IMG/VR virus record: IMGVR_UViG_3300003322_000567
Span: 1-38,730 of that record
DNA length: 38,730 nucleotides
Strand: one strand, 5' to 3'
DNA from: a virus
The position numbers and the translations under genes were made by a program. The notes under the pieces were generated by a model that ran no database searches, was not told where the DNA came from, and worked only from the letters and a program-made list of their open reading frames with translations. Within the stretch, counting starts at the first letter, position 1, and each line of letters starts with the position of its first letter. This document shows, piece by piece, positions 25,443-32,254 of this stretch.

Positions 25443-25487
25443 AGGGTTGCTCCGACAATTCGGTTGTGGAGCTCCCCTAATTTTTTT
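25443..25487 (+). terminator. Intrinsic terminator with extended hairpin
   Basis: The inner stem GCTCC-[G]-ACAA (25449-25458) pairs with TTGT-GGAGC (25464-25472) around the loop TTCGG. An outer AGGG (25443-25446) pairs with CCCT (25475-25478), and AA plus seven T (25481-25487) follow. It begins 17 bp after the stop of the 25141 gene and would limit read-through into the genes that follow. Confidence 0.82.
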
Positions 25488-25544
25488 CCTTCGGCAAACC
25501 TGTTAAGGCACGCATCTACTTTAAAGACCTTTATAAATGACCTT

Positions 25545-25760
25545 ATGAAACAACCGCGCAAACATTGGACAAGCAAGGTCTATAAACAAATTAACGTCGG
25601 TTCAGATACGGTCTTTATGGTTGTAGTAAATGACTTGGAGGATGAACATCTTATTTGGCATTACGAACGCGCTCACGATGAAGAAGATTATGAATATATG
25701 AGCGCTTGTTATATTGAAGCCGAAAATCGGGGTATAACGGCGTATCTTAAACTAATTTAA
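25545..25760 (+). CDS. Small acidic protein of unknown function (71 aa)
   Basis: The ATG at 25545 is chosen; an earlier in-frame TTG at 25431 would place its leader across the terminator hairpin. The product is beta-like in its first half (YKQINVGSDTVFMVVVNDLE) and then acidic and helical (HDEEDYEYMSACYIEAENRG). It opens the run of small genes reaching to 28003. ACCTTTA occurs 11 bp upstream, a motif shared with three other starts here. No family recognised. Confidence 0.6.
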   Translation: MKQPRKHWTSKVYKQINVGSDTVFMVVVNDLEDEHLIWHYERAHDEEDYEYMSACYIEAENRGITAYLKLI

Positions 25761-25782
25761 TCACTTACTAAATACCTTTAAA

Positions 25783-26208
25783 ATGTCACGCAAAACATTA
25801 CTTAGCTTTTCAGGTTACTTTCATCAAATCCCGCGACAAGATGCAACGCAAGATGGGGATATACATATCTCTTTTATTGAAGATCACACTAAAGAATACC
25901 CATTACGAATTCAATCTATGCATGGAAAACCAAGGGGCCGCGCTATTATTAAGAGTGTAACTCTTTCAAAGCTAGAAATTAAGGAGCTAATTAGCATTTT
26001 ACAAAAGATGCTAATTCTCGTACTTATGGTATCAACCATTAGCTGCAATAAAACCATTCCTTTCGCTGGCACCAATCAGTATCCAATTATCATTAAAACC
26101 TGTAAAGATTGGCAGAAAGGCCCGAGGATCGGCAAATACCATGGCCCCGATTCAGTCTGCACAAATTGGAAGCTCGACACCATTTACGGTAAATTTAAAA
26201 ACTACTGA
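25783..26208 (+). CDS. Unknown protein with possible internal lipoprotein start
   Basis: This 141-aa frame appears to consist of two parts. Residues 1-75 are a soluble domain with a helical end (KLEIKELISILQK). From Met76 (ATG at 26008) the sequence LILVLMVSTISC followed by NK looks like a lipoprotein signal with a lipobox cysteine. The rest (QYPIIIKTCKDWQKGPRIGK onward) would be a small periplasm-facing domain. Either the full protein is made, or a second product starts at 26008. No family recognised for either half. Confidence 0.58.
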   Translation: MSRKTLLSFSGYFHQIPRQDATQDGDIHISFIEDHTKEYPLRIQSMHGKPRGRAIIKSVTLSKLEIKELISILQKMLILVLMVSTISCNKTIPFAGTNQYPIIIKTCKDWQKGPRIGKYHGPDSVCTNWKLDTIYGKFKNY

Positions 26209-26210
26209 AT

Positions 26211-26435
26211 ATGAAAGGCTTTTTTATCTTTCTCTTCAACCTAATAAAAATGCTTGTATGGGGCGGCATAGGCTATTCTATTGGTGCGGTTGTGGCTGAT
26301 TGGTATAGAGATAGCTTGCGCGAAACTGGCGGCATTATTATGGCTAAGGATTTACTTGATCTGCAATTGCTCCCTTGGTCTTTTGCTGCAATCGCCGCAG
26401 GTATCGCATTTCGCATAATCTACATTAAAGAGTAA
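26211..26435 (+). CDS. Small membrane protein (74 aa)
   Basis: Two hydrophobic segments (FFIFLFNLIKMLVWGGIGYSI at about 3-23 and PWSFAAIAAGIAFRIIYI at about 55-72) flank a charged loop (ADWYRDSLRETGG). It starts 2 bp after the previous stop and ends 2 bp before the next start, so it is part of the small-gene operon. Function unknown. Confidence 0.6.
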   Translation: MKGFFIFLFNLIKMLVWGGIGYSIGAVVADWYRDSLRETGGIIMAKDLLDLQLLPWSFAAIAAGIAFRIIYIKE

Positions 26436-26437
26436 CT

Positions 26438-26731
26438 ATGAAAAACCCAAATAAAAAGCCTTTCAGCGAGTCGATCAAAATGAGGCCGGAGTATGAGCGT
26501 ACTTGCTCCCTTGGCCTCCGTAAGCTCTTTAAGGAGCATGATATGGCCACTATTGCGGGTGATCCTTCCCGGCATTGCTCTATATGGTTTGTCATTGATA
26601 AAGAGCGTTTCTTCGCCTGGACTGAAAGACGAAAAGACATCTATCAGTACCATTATGTAGTGGAGGTATGTCATACTGAAATTGGCTCCTGCCTGCGCAT
26701 CCATGCTGTGGAGCGGAGTCGCAAACTTTAA
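26438..26731 (+). CDS. Small protein of unknown function (97 aa)
   Basis: A basic, soluble-looking protein. The central part SIWFVIDKERFFAWTERRKD and the later YHYVVEVCHTEIGSCLRIHA have an alternating pattern that suggests a small beta sheet. No family recognised. Tight spacing (2-3 bp) to both neighbours supports it as a real gene of the same operon. Confidence 0.58.
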   Translation: MKNPNKKPFSESIKMRPEYERTCSLGLRKLFKEHDMATIAGDPSRHCSIWFVIDKERFFAWTERRKDIYQYHYVVEVCHTEIGSCLRIHAVERSRKL

Positions 26732-26734
26732 GCT

Positions 26735-26992
26735 ATGCTAAAAAGTATTTATCTGTCATCTTGTAAAATGTTCAGGGCACTCGAAGCTGGTGAGACCGAA
26801 TACAAGATCATTAGCCGTAAAACTGAAGAAACGGTTGGATTCATGGTCTTGCGTAATAAGCGATGGTATTTTGACCCCTTGCTCGTGCAGTTGACAGCCC
26901 CTGAACTTATGGATTTATCCGCGCTAATGTGCACCTTAAGAAACGATTATTTAGATAATGATGAAACTTCAATTTATGAGGACAATTCATGA
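26735..26992 (+). CDS. Small protein of unknown function (85 aa)
   Basis: A soluble-looking protein with strands (YKIISRKTEETVGFMVLRNK) and a helix (APELMDLSALMCTLRNDYL), ending in an acidic tail. Its last 35 bp overlap the next gene when that gene starts at 26958. No family recognised. Confidence 0.58.
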   Translation: MLKSIYLSSCKMFRALEAGETEYKIISRKTEETVGFMVLRNKRWYFDPLLVQLTAPELMDLSALMCTLRNDYLDNDETSIYEDNS

Positions 26993-27218
26993 GCTCCGCA
27001 AAGTGGCGAGCAAAAATAAGAAATACAAGTACATATATCAGTTAGTAGTTAACGGCCAGGTAGTTGATACGCGCCACAGCGTTATTGACTATGCAGGGTG
27101 TATCGTTGAGGATAATCGAGCCAAATCCTTTTTCGGGGAAAAGGCGGTAAGAATTGCCAGCTTAAAAAATGATGTGGCCCTTACTTTTGAGAGCTTGTTA
27201 AAATTATCCAATTTATAA
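26958..27218 (+). CDS. Small basic protein of unknown function (86 aa)
   Basis: Starts at ATG 26958 (a second ATG follows at 26961, and a third, at 26976, would give an 80-aa protein with less overlap). The N-terminus is basic and helical (MRTIHELRKVASKNKKYKYI). Then come YQLVVNGQVVDTRHSV and a helical end. No family recognised. The end at 27218 is followed by a 38-bp A/T-rich gap. Confidence 0.58.
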   Translation: MMKLQFMRTIHELRKVASKNKKYKYIYQLVVNGQVVDTRHSVIDYAGCIVEDNRAKSFFGEKAVRIASLKNDVALTFESLLKLSNL

Positions 27219-27256
27219 AAAAGTTTTATTTACCTTTAAAAACATTTTTAGCTACT

Positions 27257-27568
27257 ATGATAATTACTATCATCCTGATTTGCTGTGTCGTAATAAGCGC
27301 TTGCGTATATACTTATTGCGTAGTTAAGTATCTTCTCACTCTGCGTAATTACCGCCAATTCACCGAAGAACATAGCCTCTTAGTCCGTTGCATTCGCCAA
27401 ATCGAAACTACCTCAGAACTTGAGTTTTGGGCTAATGAAATGATTGAATTTCGTAAACGGCATTTAAAACGTGTGTCTGTGACCGATATGTTAGATTCGG
27501 TAAAGATGCTAATGAATGAGTTGGTAGAGGCACGAGCTCGAATTGGGATATTTAAAGAACACAAATAA
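27257..27568 (+). CDS. Small protein with N-terminal membrane anchor (103 aa)
   Basis: One transmembrane segment at the N-terminus (ITIILICCVVISACVYTYCVV, about residues 2-22) is followed by a charged helical region (about 35-103) that would lie in the cytoplasm or periplasm. An ACCTTTA motif lies 18 bp upstream of the ATG. No family recognised; could be a small inhibitor or accessory protein. Confidence 0.58.
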   Translation: MIITIILICCVVISACVYTYCVVKYLLTLRNYRQFTEEHSLLVRCIRQIETTSELEFWANEMIEFRKRHLKRVSVTDMLDSVKMLMNELVEARARIGIFKEHK

Positions 27569-27579
27569 AAAACCTTTAT

Positions 27580-27768
27580 ATGAATTACGAAACTCTACTA
27601 CTTAAGTATATTGCACATACCATATACTTACAAGGTGAAGCTGGTATTGAAATGATGAATACATGCAAAGCCAATAAAGATATACCGTATTTCACCGAGG
27701 CTGAAATAGCTGAACTCAAAAAGTTGCAAGCTAAGGCAGAGGAAACATACAAGGACATTTACTATTAA
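27580..27768 (+). CDS. Small helical protein of unknown function (62 aa)
   Basis: Short, mostly helical, with acidic and lysine-rich C-terminal half (AEIAELKKLQAKAEETYKDI). The ATG is 1 bp after an ACCTTTA motif (27572-27578). No family recognised. Real-gene support is moderate: compact spacing of 11 bp to the previous gene and 7 bp to the next. Confidence 0.52.
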   Translation: MNYETLLLKYIAHTIYLQGEAGIEMMNTCKANKDIPYFTEAEIAELKKLQAKAEETYKDIYY

Positions 27769-27775
27769 GTTGGTT

Positions 27776-28003
27776 ATGGCAGCACATCATTTCAATGATC
27801 TTGAAAAAGTCAGAGCATTTAACTCGGACACTTTCGTAAATGATTTTAATCGTATAAACTTCATCGTTATACTTTGTGCGTTATCTAATTGCTATCTACG
27901 TACATCAAAACGCGACCTCTGGGAAACGGCAAAATACACGAGTATTTCCTATAGAATGACCTCAGAAGTTATTAAAGGCCATGAGGCAATGATAATTTAT
28001 TAA
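27776..28003 (+). CDS. Small protein of unknown function (75 aa)
   Basis: The ATG at 27776 is preferred to an in-frame TTG at 27770. The protein has a polar start (MAAHHFNDLEKVRAF), a moderately hydrophobic centre (FIVILCALSNCYL) and a polar end. It is the last of the small genes; the next gene, the acidic repeat protein, starts 40 bp later. No family recognised. Confidence 0.5.
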   Translation: MAAHHFNDLEKVRAFNSDTFVNDFNRINFIVILCALSNCYLRTSKRDLWETAKYTSISYRMTSEVIKGHEAMIIY

Positions 28004-28043
28004 ACACTTTAAAACCTGGCGGTGTATAGGCAACCGTTATTTT

Positions 28044-28424
28044 ATGAAAATAGTACTCGAATTTACACCGGAGGATTTCAAGGCCAATAAGAGCAAAAGC
28101 CTGGAAGAGCTTTTTGCGGGCACCGGCAAAAAAACAGAAAAGAAGCCATCTAAAAAACCTGAGCCGGAAGAAGATGAGGATGAAGATACTGACGAAGAAA
28201 GCGATGAGGATGAAGATACTGACGAAGAAAGCGATGAGGATGAAGAGCCCGAGGTAGATGCCGACCTCATCAAGGAGACGATCTCGGCAGCATGCAAAGC
28301 CGGTAAAAAAGACGGGGTAGCGAAAGTACTTGCTAAGTACAAGGCTAAAACCGTTAGCGGTCTTAAAGAGGCACAGTACGGTAAGGTATACGCTGATCTT
28401 AAAGCCCTCACGAAGAAAAAATAA
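28044..28424 (+). CDS. Acidic repeat protein next to the replication genes
   Basis: This 126-aa protein has an N-terminal basic part, a strongly acidic middle (residues about 46-71) built from a 10-residue repeat DEDEDTDEES, and a C-terminal domain with KKDGVAKVLAKYKAKTVSGL followed by a helical end. The C-terminal pattern resembles small domains found beside phage ssDNA-binding or recombination genes. It stands immediately before the DUF2800 nuclease and DUF2815 ssDNA-binding genes, suggesting a role in DNA replication or recombination. No catalytic motif. Confidence 0.66.
   Translation: MKIVLEFTPEDFKANKSKSLEELFAGTGKKTEKKPSKKPEPEEDEDEDTDEESDEDEDTDEESDEDEEPEVDADLIKETISAACKAGKKDGVAKVLAKYKAKTVSGLKEAQYGKVYADLKALTKKK
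28173..28246 (+). repeat. 30-bp tandem repeat coding for DEDEDTDEES
   Basis: Two perfect 30-bp copies lie at 28173-28202 and 28203-28232, followed by a partial third copy of 14 bp to 28246. The unit length is a multiple of three, so copy-number change keeps the reading frame and only lengthens or shortens the acidic stretch. Confidence 0.88.
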
Positions 28425-28449
28425 CTCCTAACCACAAAAAGTAAAAGGG

Positions 28450-29631
28450 ATGGAAAGGTCGCATAGCATTTTTGGCCCCTCGGGCGCAGAGATTTGGCTT
28501 CATTGCACTCCTGCCGCAAGATTCGGGGCAATGTTCGAAAAAAAAGCAAGCACTTACGCTGACGAGGGAACGCTATGCCACGACATTGCGACCGATCTTA
28601 TTGCTTACCGAGTAAAGCGATTATCTAAAAAAGAATATCTCAAGCGCCTTGCAGTTCATAAAGCTCATGGGTTATATAAGATCGAAATGGATCATTATAG
28701 CGAGAGCTTTGCAAATTATGTGCTTGAGATATTCTTTAGCTACAAGCTCAAAGGTTGGGCGGATATCTGGATTGAAACGAGAGTTGATTACTCACATCTT
28801 GTCCCTGAAGGATATGGTCATTTAGATATCGCCATTCTCTCACCGGGGGTAATCGATATTATCGATTTAAAATATGGCAAAGGTGTTCCCGTTTCAGCTA
28901 TAGCGAATCCTCAACTGAGCCTATACGGTATCGGAGTGATCGAAGCCACTAAGTTTATAGAGCGCTTCAAAAAAGTAAACCTCCACATTTATCAACCTCG
29001 TTTAGATAACATTTCTGTGTTCAACACAACAACGGAAGAATGTATAAAATGGGGGGAGGATAAAGTACGTCAACGAGCACAGTTAGCGTTTAAGGGTGAA
29101 GGCGATTTTGTTCCCGGTTCACATTGCATGTTTTGCCCGGCAAAACCCAGGTGCAAAGCAGCGGCAGAAAAGCATAAGGCAATGGCTCAATACGATTTCA
29201 TGCTCCCTTACGAACTCGATAACGAGCAAATCGCTGAAATACTTCATAGCGGAGAACAGCTTATTAACTGGTTCAATAGCGTGAAGGATTATGCGAACGC
29301 TGAAGCCCGTAAAGGCGTTAAATTCGCTGGATTTAAACTTGTAGAGGGAAAGTCGAACCGTCGTTTTAAAGCCAATACCGAGGCTGAGATCACTACACGA
29401 TTGAAAAAACTTGGGTTCAGCCCGACTGCATTTTCTAAGAATCAACTCATTGGTATTATCGAAATGGAGGGGCTACTTGGTAAGGAGAGATTTGAGCGAG
29501 AGCTCGGTAAGTTCATAGAAAAGCCACCAGGCACTCCAACCCTAGTGCCTATAACTGATCGCAGACACGCAATACAAGGTAAAGAGGGGGCTATAAATGA
29601 TTTTCAAACCATTAAAGCAAAAAAGAAATGA
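28450..29631 (+). CDS. DUF2800 protein, PD-(D/E)XK (RecB/Cas4-like) nuclease
   Basis: This 393-aa protein matches the DUF2800 family of phage nucleases. An N-terminal HSIFGPSGAEIWLHCTPAAR block contains the first of the Cys; the core has GHLDIAILSPGVIDIIDLKYGK (two pieces about residues 125-146, with the D-(x)n-D-x-K nuclease residues) and NPQLSLYG. Further on, CMFCPAKPRCKA (about 227-238) supplies the remaining Cys residues of a likely Fe-S cluster, as in Cas4 and AddB. It precedes the DUF2815 ssDNA-binding protein with an ATGA overlap, the normal pair in this replication module. Probable role: exonuclease for recombination. Confidence 0.85.
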   Translation: MERSHSIFGPSGAEIWLHCTPAARFGAMFEKKASTYADEGTLCHDIATDLIAYRVKRLSKKEYLKRLAVHKAHGLYKIEMDHYSESFANYVLEIFFSYKLKGWADIWIETRVDYSHLVPEGYGHLDIAILSPGVIDIIDLKYGKGVPVSAIANPQLSLYGIGVIEATKFIERFKKVNLHIYQPRLDNISVFNTTTEECIKWGEDKVRQRAQLAFKGEGDFVPGSHCMFCPAKPRCKAAAEKHKAMAQYDFMLPYELDNEQIAEILHSGEQLINWFNSVKDYANAEARKGVKFAGFKLVEGKSNRRFKANTEAEITTRLKKLGFSPTAFSKNQLIGIIEMEGLLGKERFERELGKFIEKPPGTPTLVPITDRRHAIQGKEGAINDFQTIKAKKK

Positions 29632-30173
29632 GCTCAACAAAGATCACCGTTTACGGGCGGTTCTCATACGCCAATGTATGGAAGCCGAAGCTCAATGATG
29701 ATGGAAAGGAGAAATACAGTATCTCAATCCTCATCGATAAGAGCGATAAAAAGCAAAAGAAAAAGATAGATGCCGCTATCCAGGCTGCAATAGAAGCCGG
29801 AGCTACGGTTTTAAAAGGAAAAAAGAAAGGTTTAAAGCTCCCACTTCGTGATGGCGATGAAGATCGCGAGGGAGATGGAGCCTATGAAAATTGTTGGTTC
29901 CTCAACGCTAACTCCGATCAGCAACCGGGTATTTTGGATGAGCATAAAAACGAAATACTTGATGAAAGGCAATTCTACTCCGGTTGTTATGGCTATGCCT
30001 CCATTAATTTCTTTGCGTATAATCGTAAGGGTAATGTGGGTGTCGGAGTAGGGCTCAATCACCTCATGAAAACAAAAGCCGGCGAGCCTCTTAGCGGACG
30101 AGGCTCCGCCGAGGATGATTTTGCCGACATCGAAGTGGAAGAGGATGATGAAGAAGCAAATGAGTTTTTTTAA
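29628..30173 (+). CDS. DUF2815 protein, ssDNA-binding protein
   Basis: This 181-aa protein is a DUF2815-type single-stranded DNA-binding protein (OB-fold, gp2.5-like). Visible blocks: the start TKITVYGRFSYANVWKPKLN, then KYSISILIDKSDKK, a KLPLRDGDEDREGDGAYENC stretch (about residues 74-93), and GCYGYASINFFAYNRKGNVG (about 121-140). The C-terminus is acidic and ends with an aromatic pair (EEANEFF), as in ssDNA-binding proteins that recruit partners through their tails. It is coupled to the DUF2800 nuclease gene and followed by a terminator. Confidence 0.87.
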   Translation: MSSTKITVYGRFSYANVWKPKLNDDGKEKYSISILIDKSDKKQKKKIDAAIQAAIEAGATVLKGKKKGLKLPLRDGDEDREGDGAYENCWFLNANSDQQPGILDEHKNEILDERQFYSGCYGYASINFFAYNRKGNVGVGVGLNHLMKTKAGEPLSGRGSAEDDFADIEVEEDDEEANEFF

Positions 30174-30181
30174 CTAATGCA

Positions 30182-30215
30182 GGGGCACCGGAAATAATCG
30201 GTGCTCTTGTTTTTA
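30182..30215 (+). terminator. Intrinsic terminator after the ssDNA-binding protein gene
   Basis: GGGCACCG (30183-30190) pairs with CGGTGCTC (30199-30206) over 8 bp with one wobble and an 8-nt loop (GAAATAAT), followed by TTGTTTTT. It separates the nuclease/ssDNA-binding pair from the polymerase gene, so the polymerase may be made at lower levels. The 43 bp between it and the polymerase start hold no clear promoter. Confidence 0.82.
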
Positions 30216-30257
30216 TATAAATAATCCACTTACGTAAACCTTAAAGACCGTCTCTCA

Positions 30258-32249
30258 ATGAAGTCCTTGCACCTTGATTTGGAAACGTATTGCGAGCTCG
30301 ATATTGCCAAAGTTGGGCTATTCAAGTACGTGAGTCATAAGAGTTTTAAAATACTTCTTCTATCTTACAGGTATAGCGATGAGCTCTTTACTACTACGAT
30401 TGATCTTACTAAGGCTGAATTACCGGCTAGTTTAGTCGAAGATATGGCAAATGGTGAAGTCATCAAAAAAGCGTGGAATGTCTTTTTTGAATTTGTATGT
30501 CTTAGTAAATATATAGCTAAAAATTACATCGAATTGCCTCCGCTTGATTTTCGCTCATGGCGCTGCACTATGAGTAAAGCTGCTTATAACGGTTATCCTT
30601 TAAAGTTAGAGTCGGCAGCTCAAGCCCTCAAACTTGGTCTTGGTAAAATGGCAGAAGGTAAAAAACTAATTAAGTTCTTTTGCTCTCCAATCAAAAAACC
30701 GATTAAGAAGAATGGTTTTCGTACTCGCAATCTGCCGGAGCACGATCCCGGAAAATGGTTGCAGTTCATAAAATATAACAGCATTGACGTTGATGTAGAA
30801 GTCGAGATCGATTACCTACTGCCATACGAAATGCCGGAGTATGAGCTTGACCTATTTTATCTTGATTACCTTATTAACTCGGGCGGCATTATGCTTGACC
30901 TCGACTTTGTTCGTCAAGCTGTCAGGTTGGTACATGCGCACTTCGAGAAGCTAATTGAGCGGAGCCGGGAGATCACCGGCCTCGATAATCCGAATAGCGT
31001 ACCGCAGTTAACAAAGTGGTATGAACAATATACCGGCCATGCTTGTGAAAACCTCAAAGCTGATACCATAGAAAAAATACTAAAGCATGAGAAAGACGAG
31101 AAAGTAAGAGAGGTACTCATTAACCGTCAAGAACTTTCTCTTAGTTCCGTAAAAAAATATTTGGTTATGCTTCGCATGGCCGATAAGCAAGGTATCGTTA
31201 GAGGTATGCATCAATATTATGGTGCAAATCGTACCGGTCGATGGGCAGGCAGAGGCGTACAGGTTCATAATTTACCTAAGCAGGGCGATTATAAACCACA
31301 TCAAATAACGATAATGCGCGGAGCAATACACTATGCCATTGATCGGGATGCGCTTTCCTTAATATTCTCAGACGTTTTGGCGATACTTAAAATACTGCTT
31401 AGAACTGCATTTATCCCAAGGCCGGGGCACTCCTTCATTATTGCAGACTGGTCAGCTATCGAGGCGCGCATTTTGGCGTGGCTTTCTGGTGAGAAATGGC
31501 GTATAGAGGTTTTCAGTACCCACGGTAAAATTTACGAAGCCTCTGCCGCTAAAATGCTTAAGGTACCTATTGATCATATAAAGAAGCCCTCTAAGGAAAG
31601 AGATCGTGGCAAAGTGGCTGAGCTCGCTCTCGGTTACCAGGGATCGGTTGGAGCATTGATCCGAATGGGAGCGCTTGAGATGGGGTTGAGTGAAAAAGAG
31701 CTCCTACCGCTGGTTATGACCTGGCGCAGGGAAAACCCGGCAATTGCAGATAAGCAGAGAGGACTATGGGCGCGCTGTGAGAAAGCGTTTAAGACGGCCT
31801 TTGAATACCCGGGCAAGATCATTCGCTTTGCCGAAGGTCGGCTCGCTGTGAGCCTTAAAAGCGGCACTCTCGTATTTACGCTACCATCAGGTCGCCAACT
31901 CTTTTACCCGAACGCTAAACTATCTAATAGCGGTGAGATCACATACACGGGCATTGATCAGACCAATAAGAAATGGAAGAAGACCCAGCTTTATGGAGGT
32001 AAGATCGTGGAAAACGCCATCCAAGCAATTGCCCGCGATGTGCTTGCGGAAGGCATTAAGCAAGTGAGCAAGCGCCTGGCTGTTGTGATGCATGTACATG
32101 ATGAGCTCGTAATTGAATGTCCTATTTCCAAGGATACCGACGAAGAGGTGGAGTTTGTTAATAAAATTATGACTCAAACTCCGACTTGGGCTCCGGGGCT
32201 TATTCTCAAATGTGATATATTTACCTCTTCGTACTACCGTAAAAACTAA
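30258..32249 (+). CDS. DNA polymerase, family A (phage type)
   Basis: This 663-aa replicative polymerase has an N-terminal 3'-5' exonuclease region starting with SLHLDLETYCELD (ExoI D-x-E, about residues 3-15), a likely ExoII near KAWNVFFEF and an ExoIII-like YNSIDVDVE. Polymerase motif A is IADWSAIEARILAWLSG (about 394-410), motif B is RDRGKVAELALGYQGSVG (about 448-465), and motif C is VVMHVHDELVIEC (about 608-620). The exonuclease region is short. The protein is typical of phages that pair it with a VapE-type primase-helicase and SNF2 helicase. It starts 43 bp after a terminator. Confidence 0.93.
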   Translation: MKSLHLDLETYCELDIAKVGLFKYVSHKSFKILLLSYRYSDELFTTTIDLTKAELPASLVEDMANGEVIKKAWNVFFEFVCLSKYIAKNYIELPPLDFRSWRCTMSKAAYNGYPLKLESAAQALKLGLGKMAEGKKLIKFFCSPIKKPIKKNGFRTRNLPEHDPGKWLQFIKYNSIDVDVEVEIDYLLPYEMPEYELDLFYLDYLINSGGIMLDLDFVRQAVRLVHAHFEKLIERSREITGLDNPNSVPQLTKWYEQYTGHACENLKADTIEKILKHEKDEKVREVLINRQELSLSSVKKYLVMLRMADKQGIVRGMHQYYGANRTGRWAGRGVQVHNLPKQGDYKPHQITIMRGAIHYAIDRDALSLIFSDVLAILKILLRTAFIPRPGHSFIIADWSAIEARILAWLSGEKWRIEVFSTHGKIYEASAAKMLKVPIDHIKKPSKERDRGKVAELALGYQGSVGALIRMGALEMGLSEKELLPLVMTWRRENPAIADKQRGLWARCEKAFKTAFEYPGKIIRFAEGRLAVSLKSGTLVFTLPSGRQLFYPNAKLSNSGEITYTGIDQTNKKWKKTQLYGGKIVENAIQAIARDVLAEGIKQVSKRLAVVMHVHDELVIECPISKDTDEEVEFVNKIMTQTPTWAPGLILKCDIFTSSYYRKN

Positions 32250-32254
32250 CCCGT

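Noticed and set aside
28037-28549. 170-codon minus-strand frame full of serine
   Set aside because: It is the antisense of the acidic GAT/GAG/GAA repeats and of the DUF2800 start; long serine runs are an artefact of that composition.
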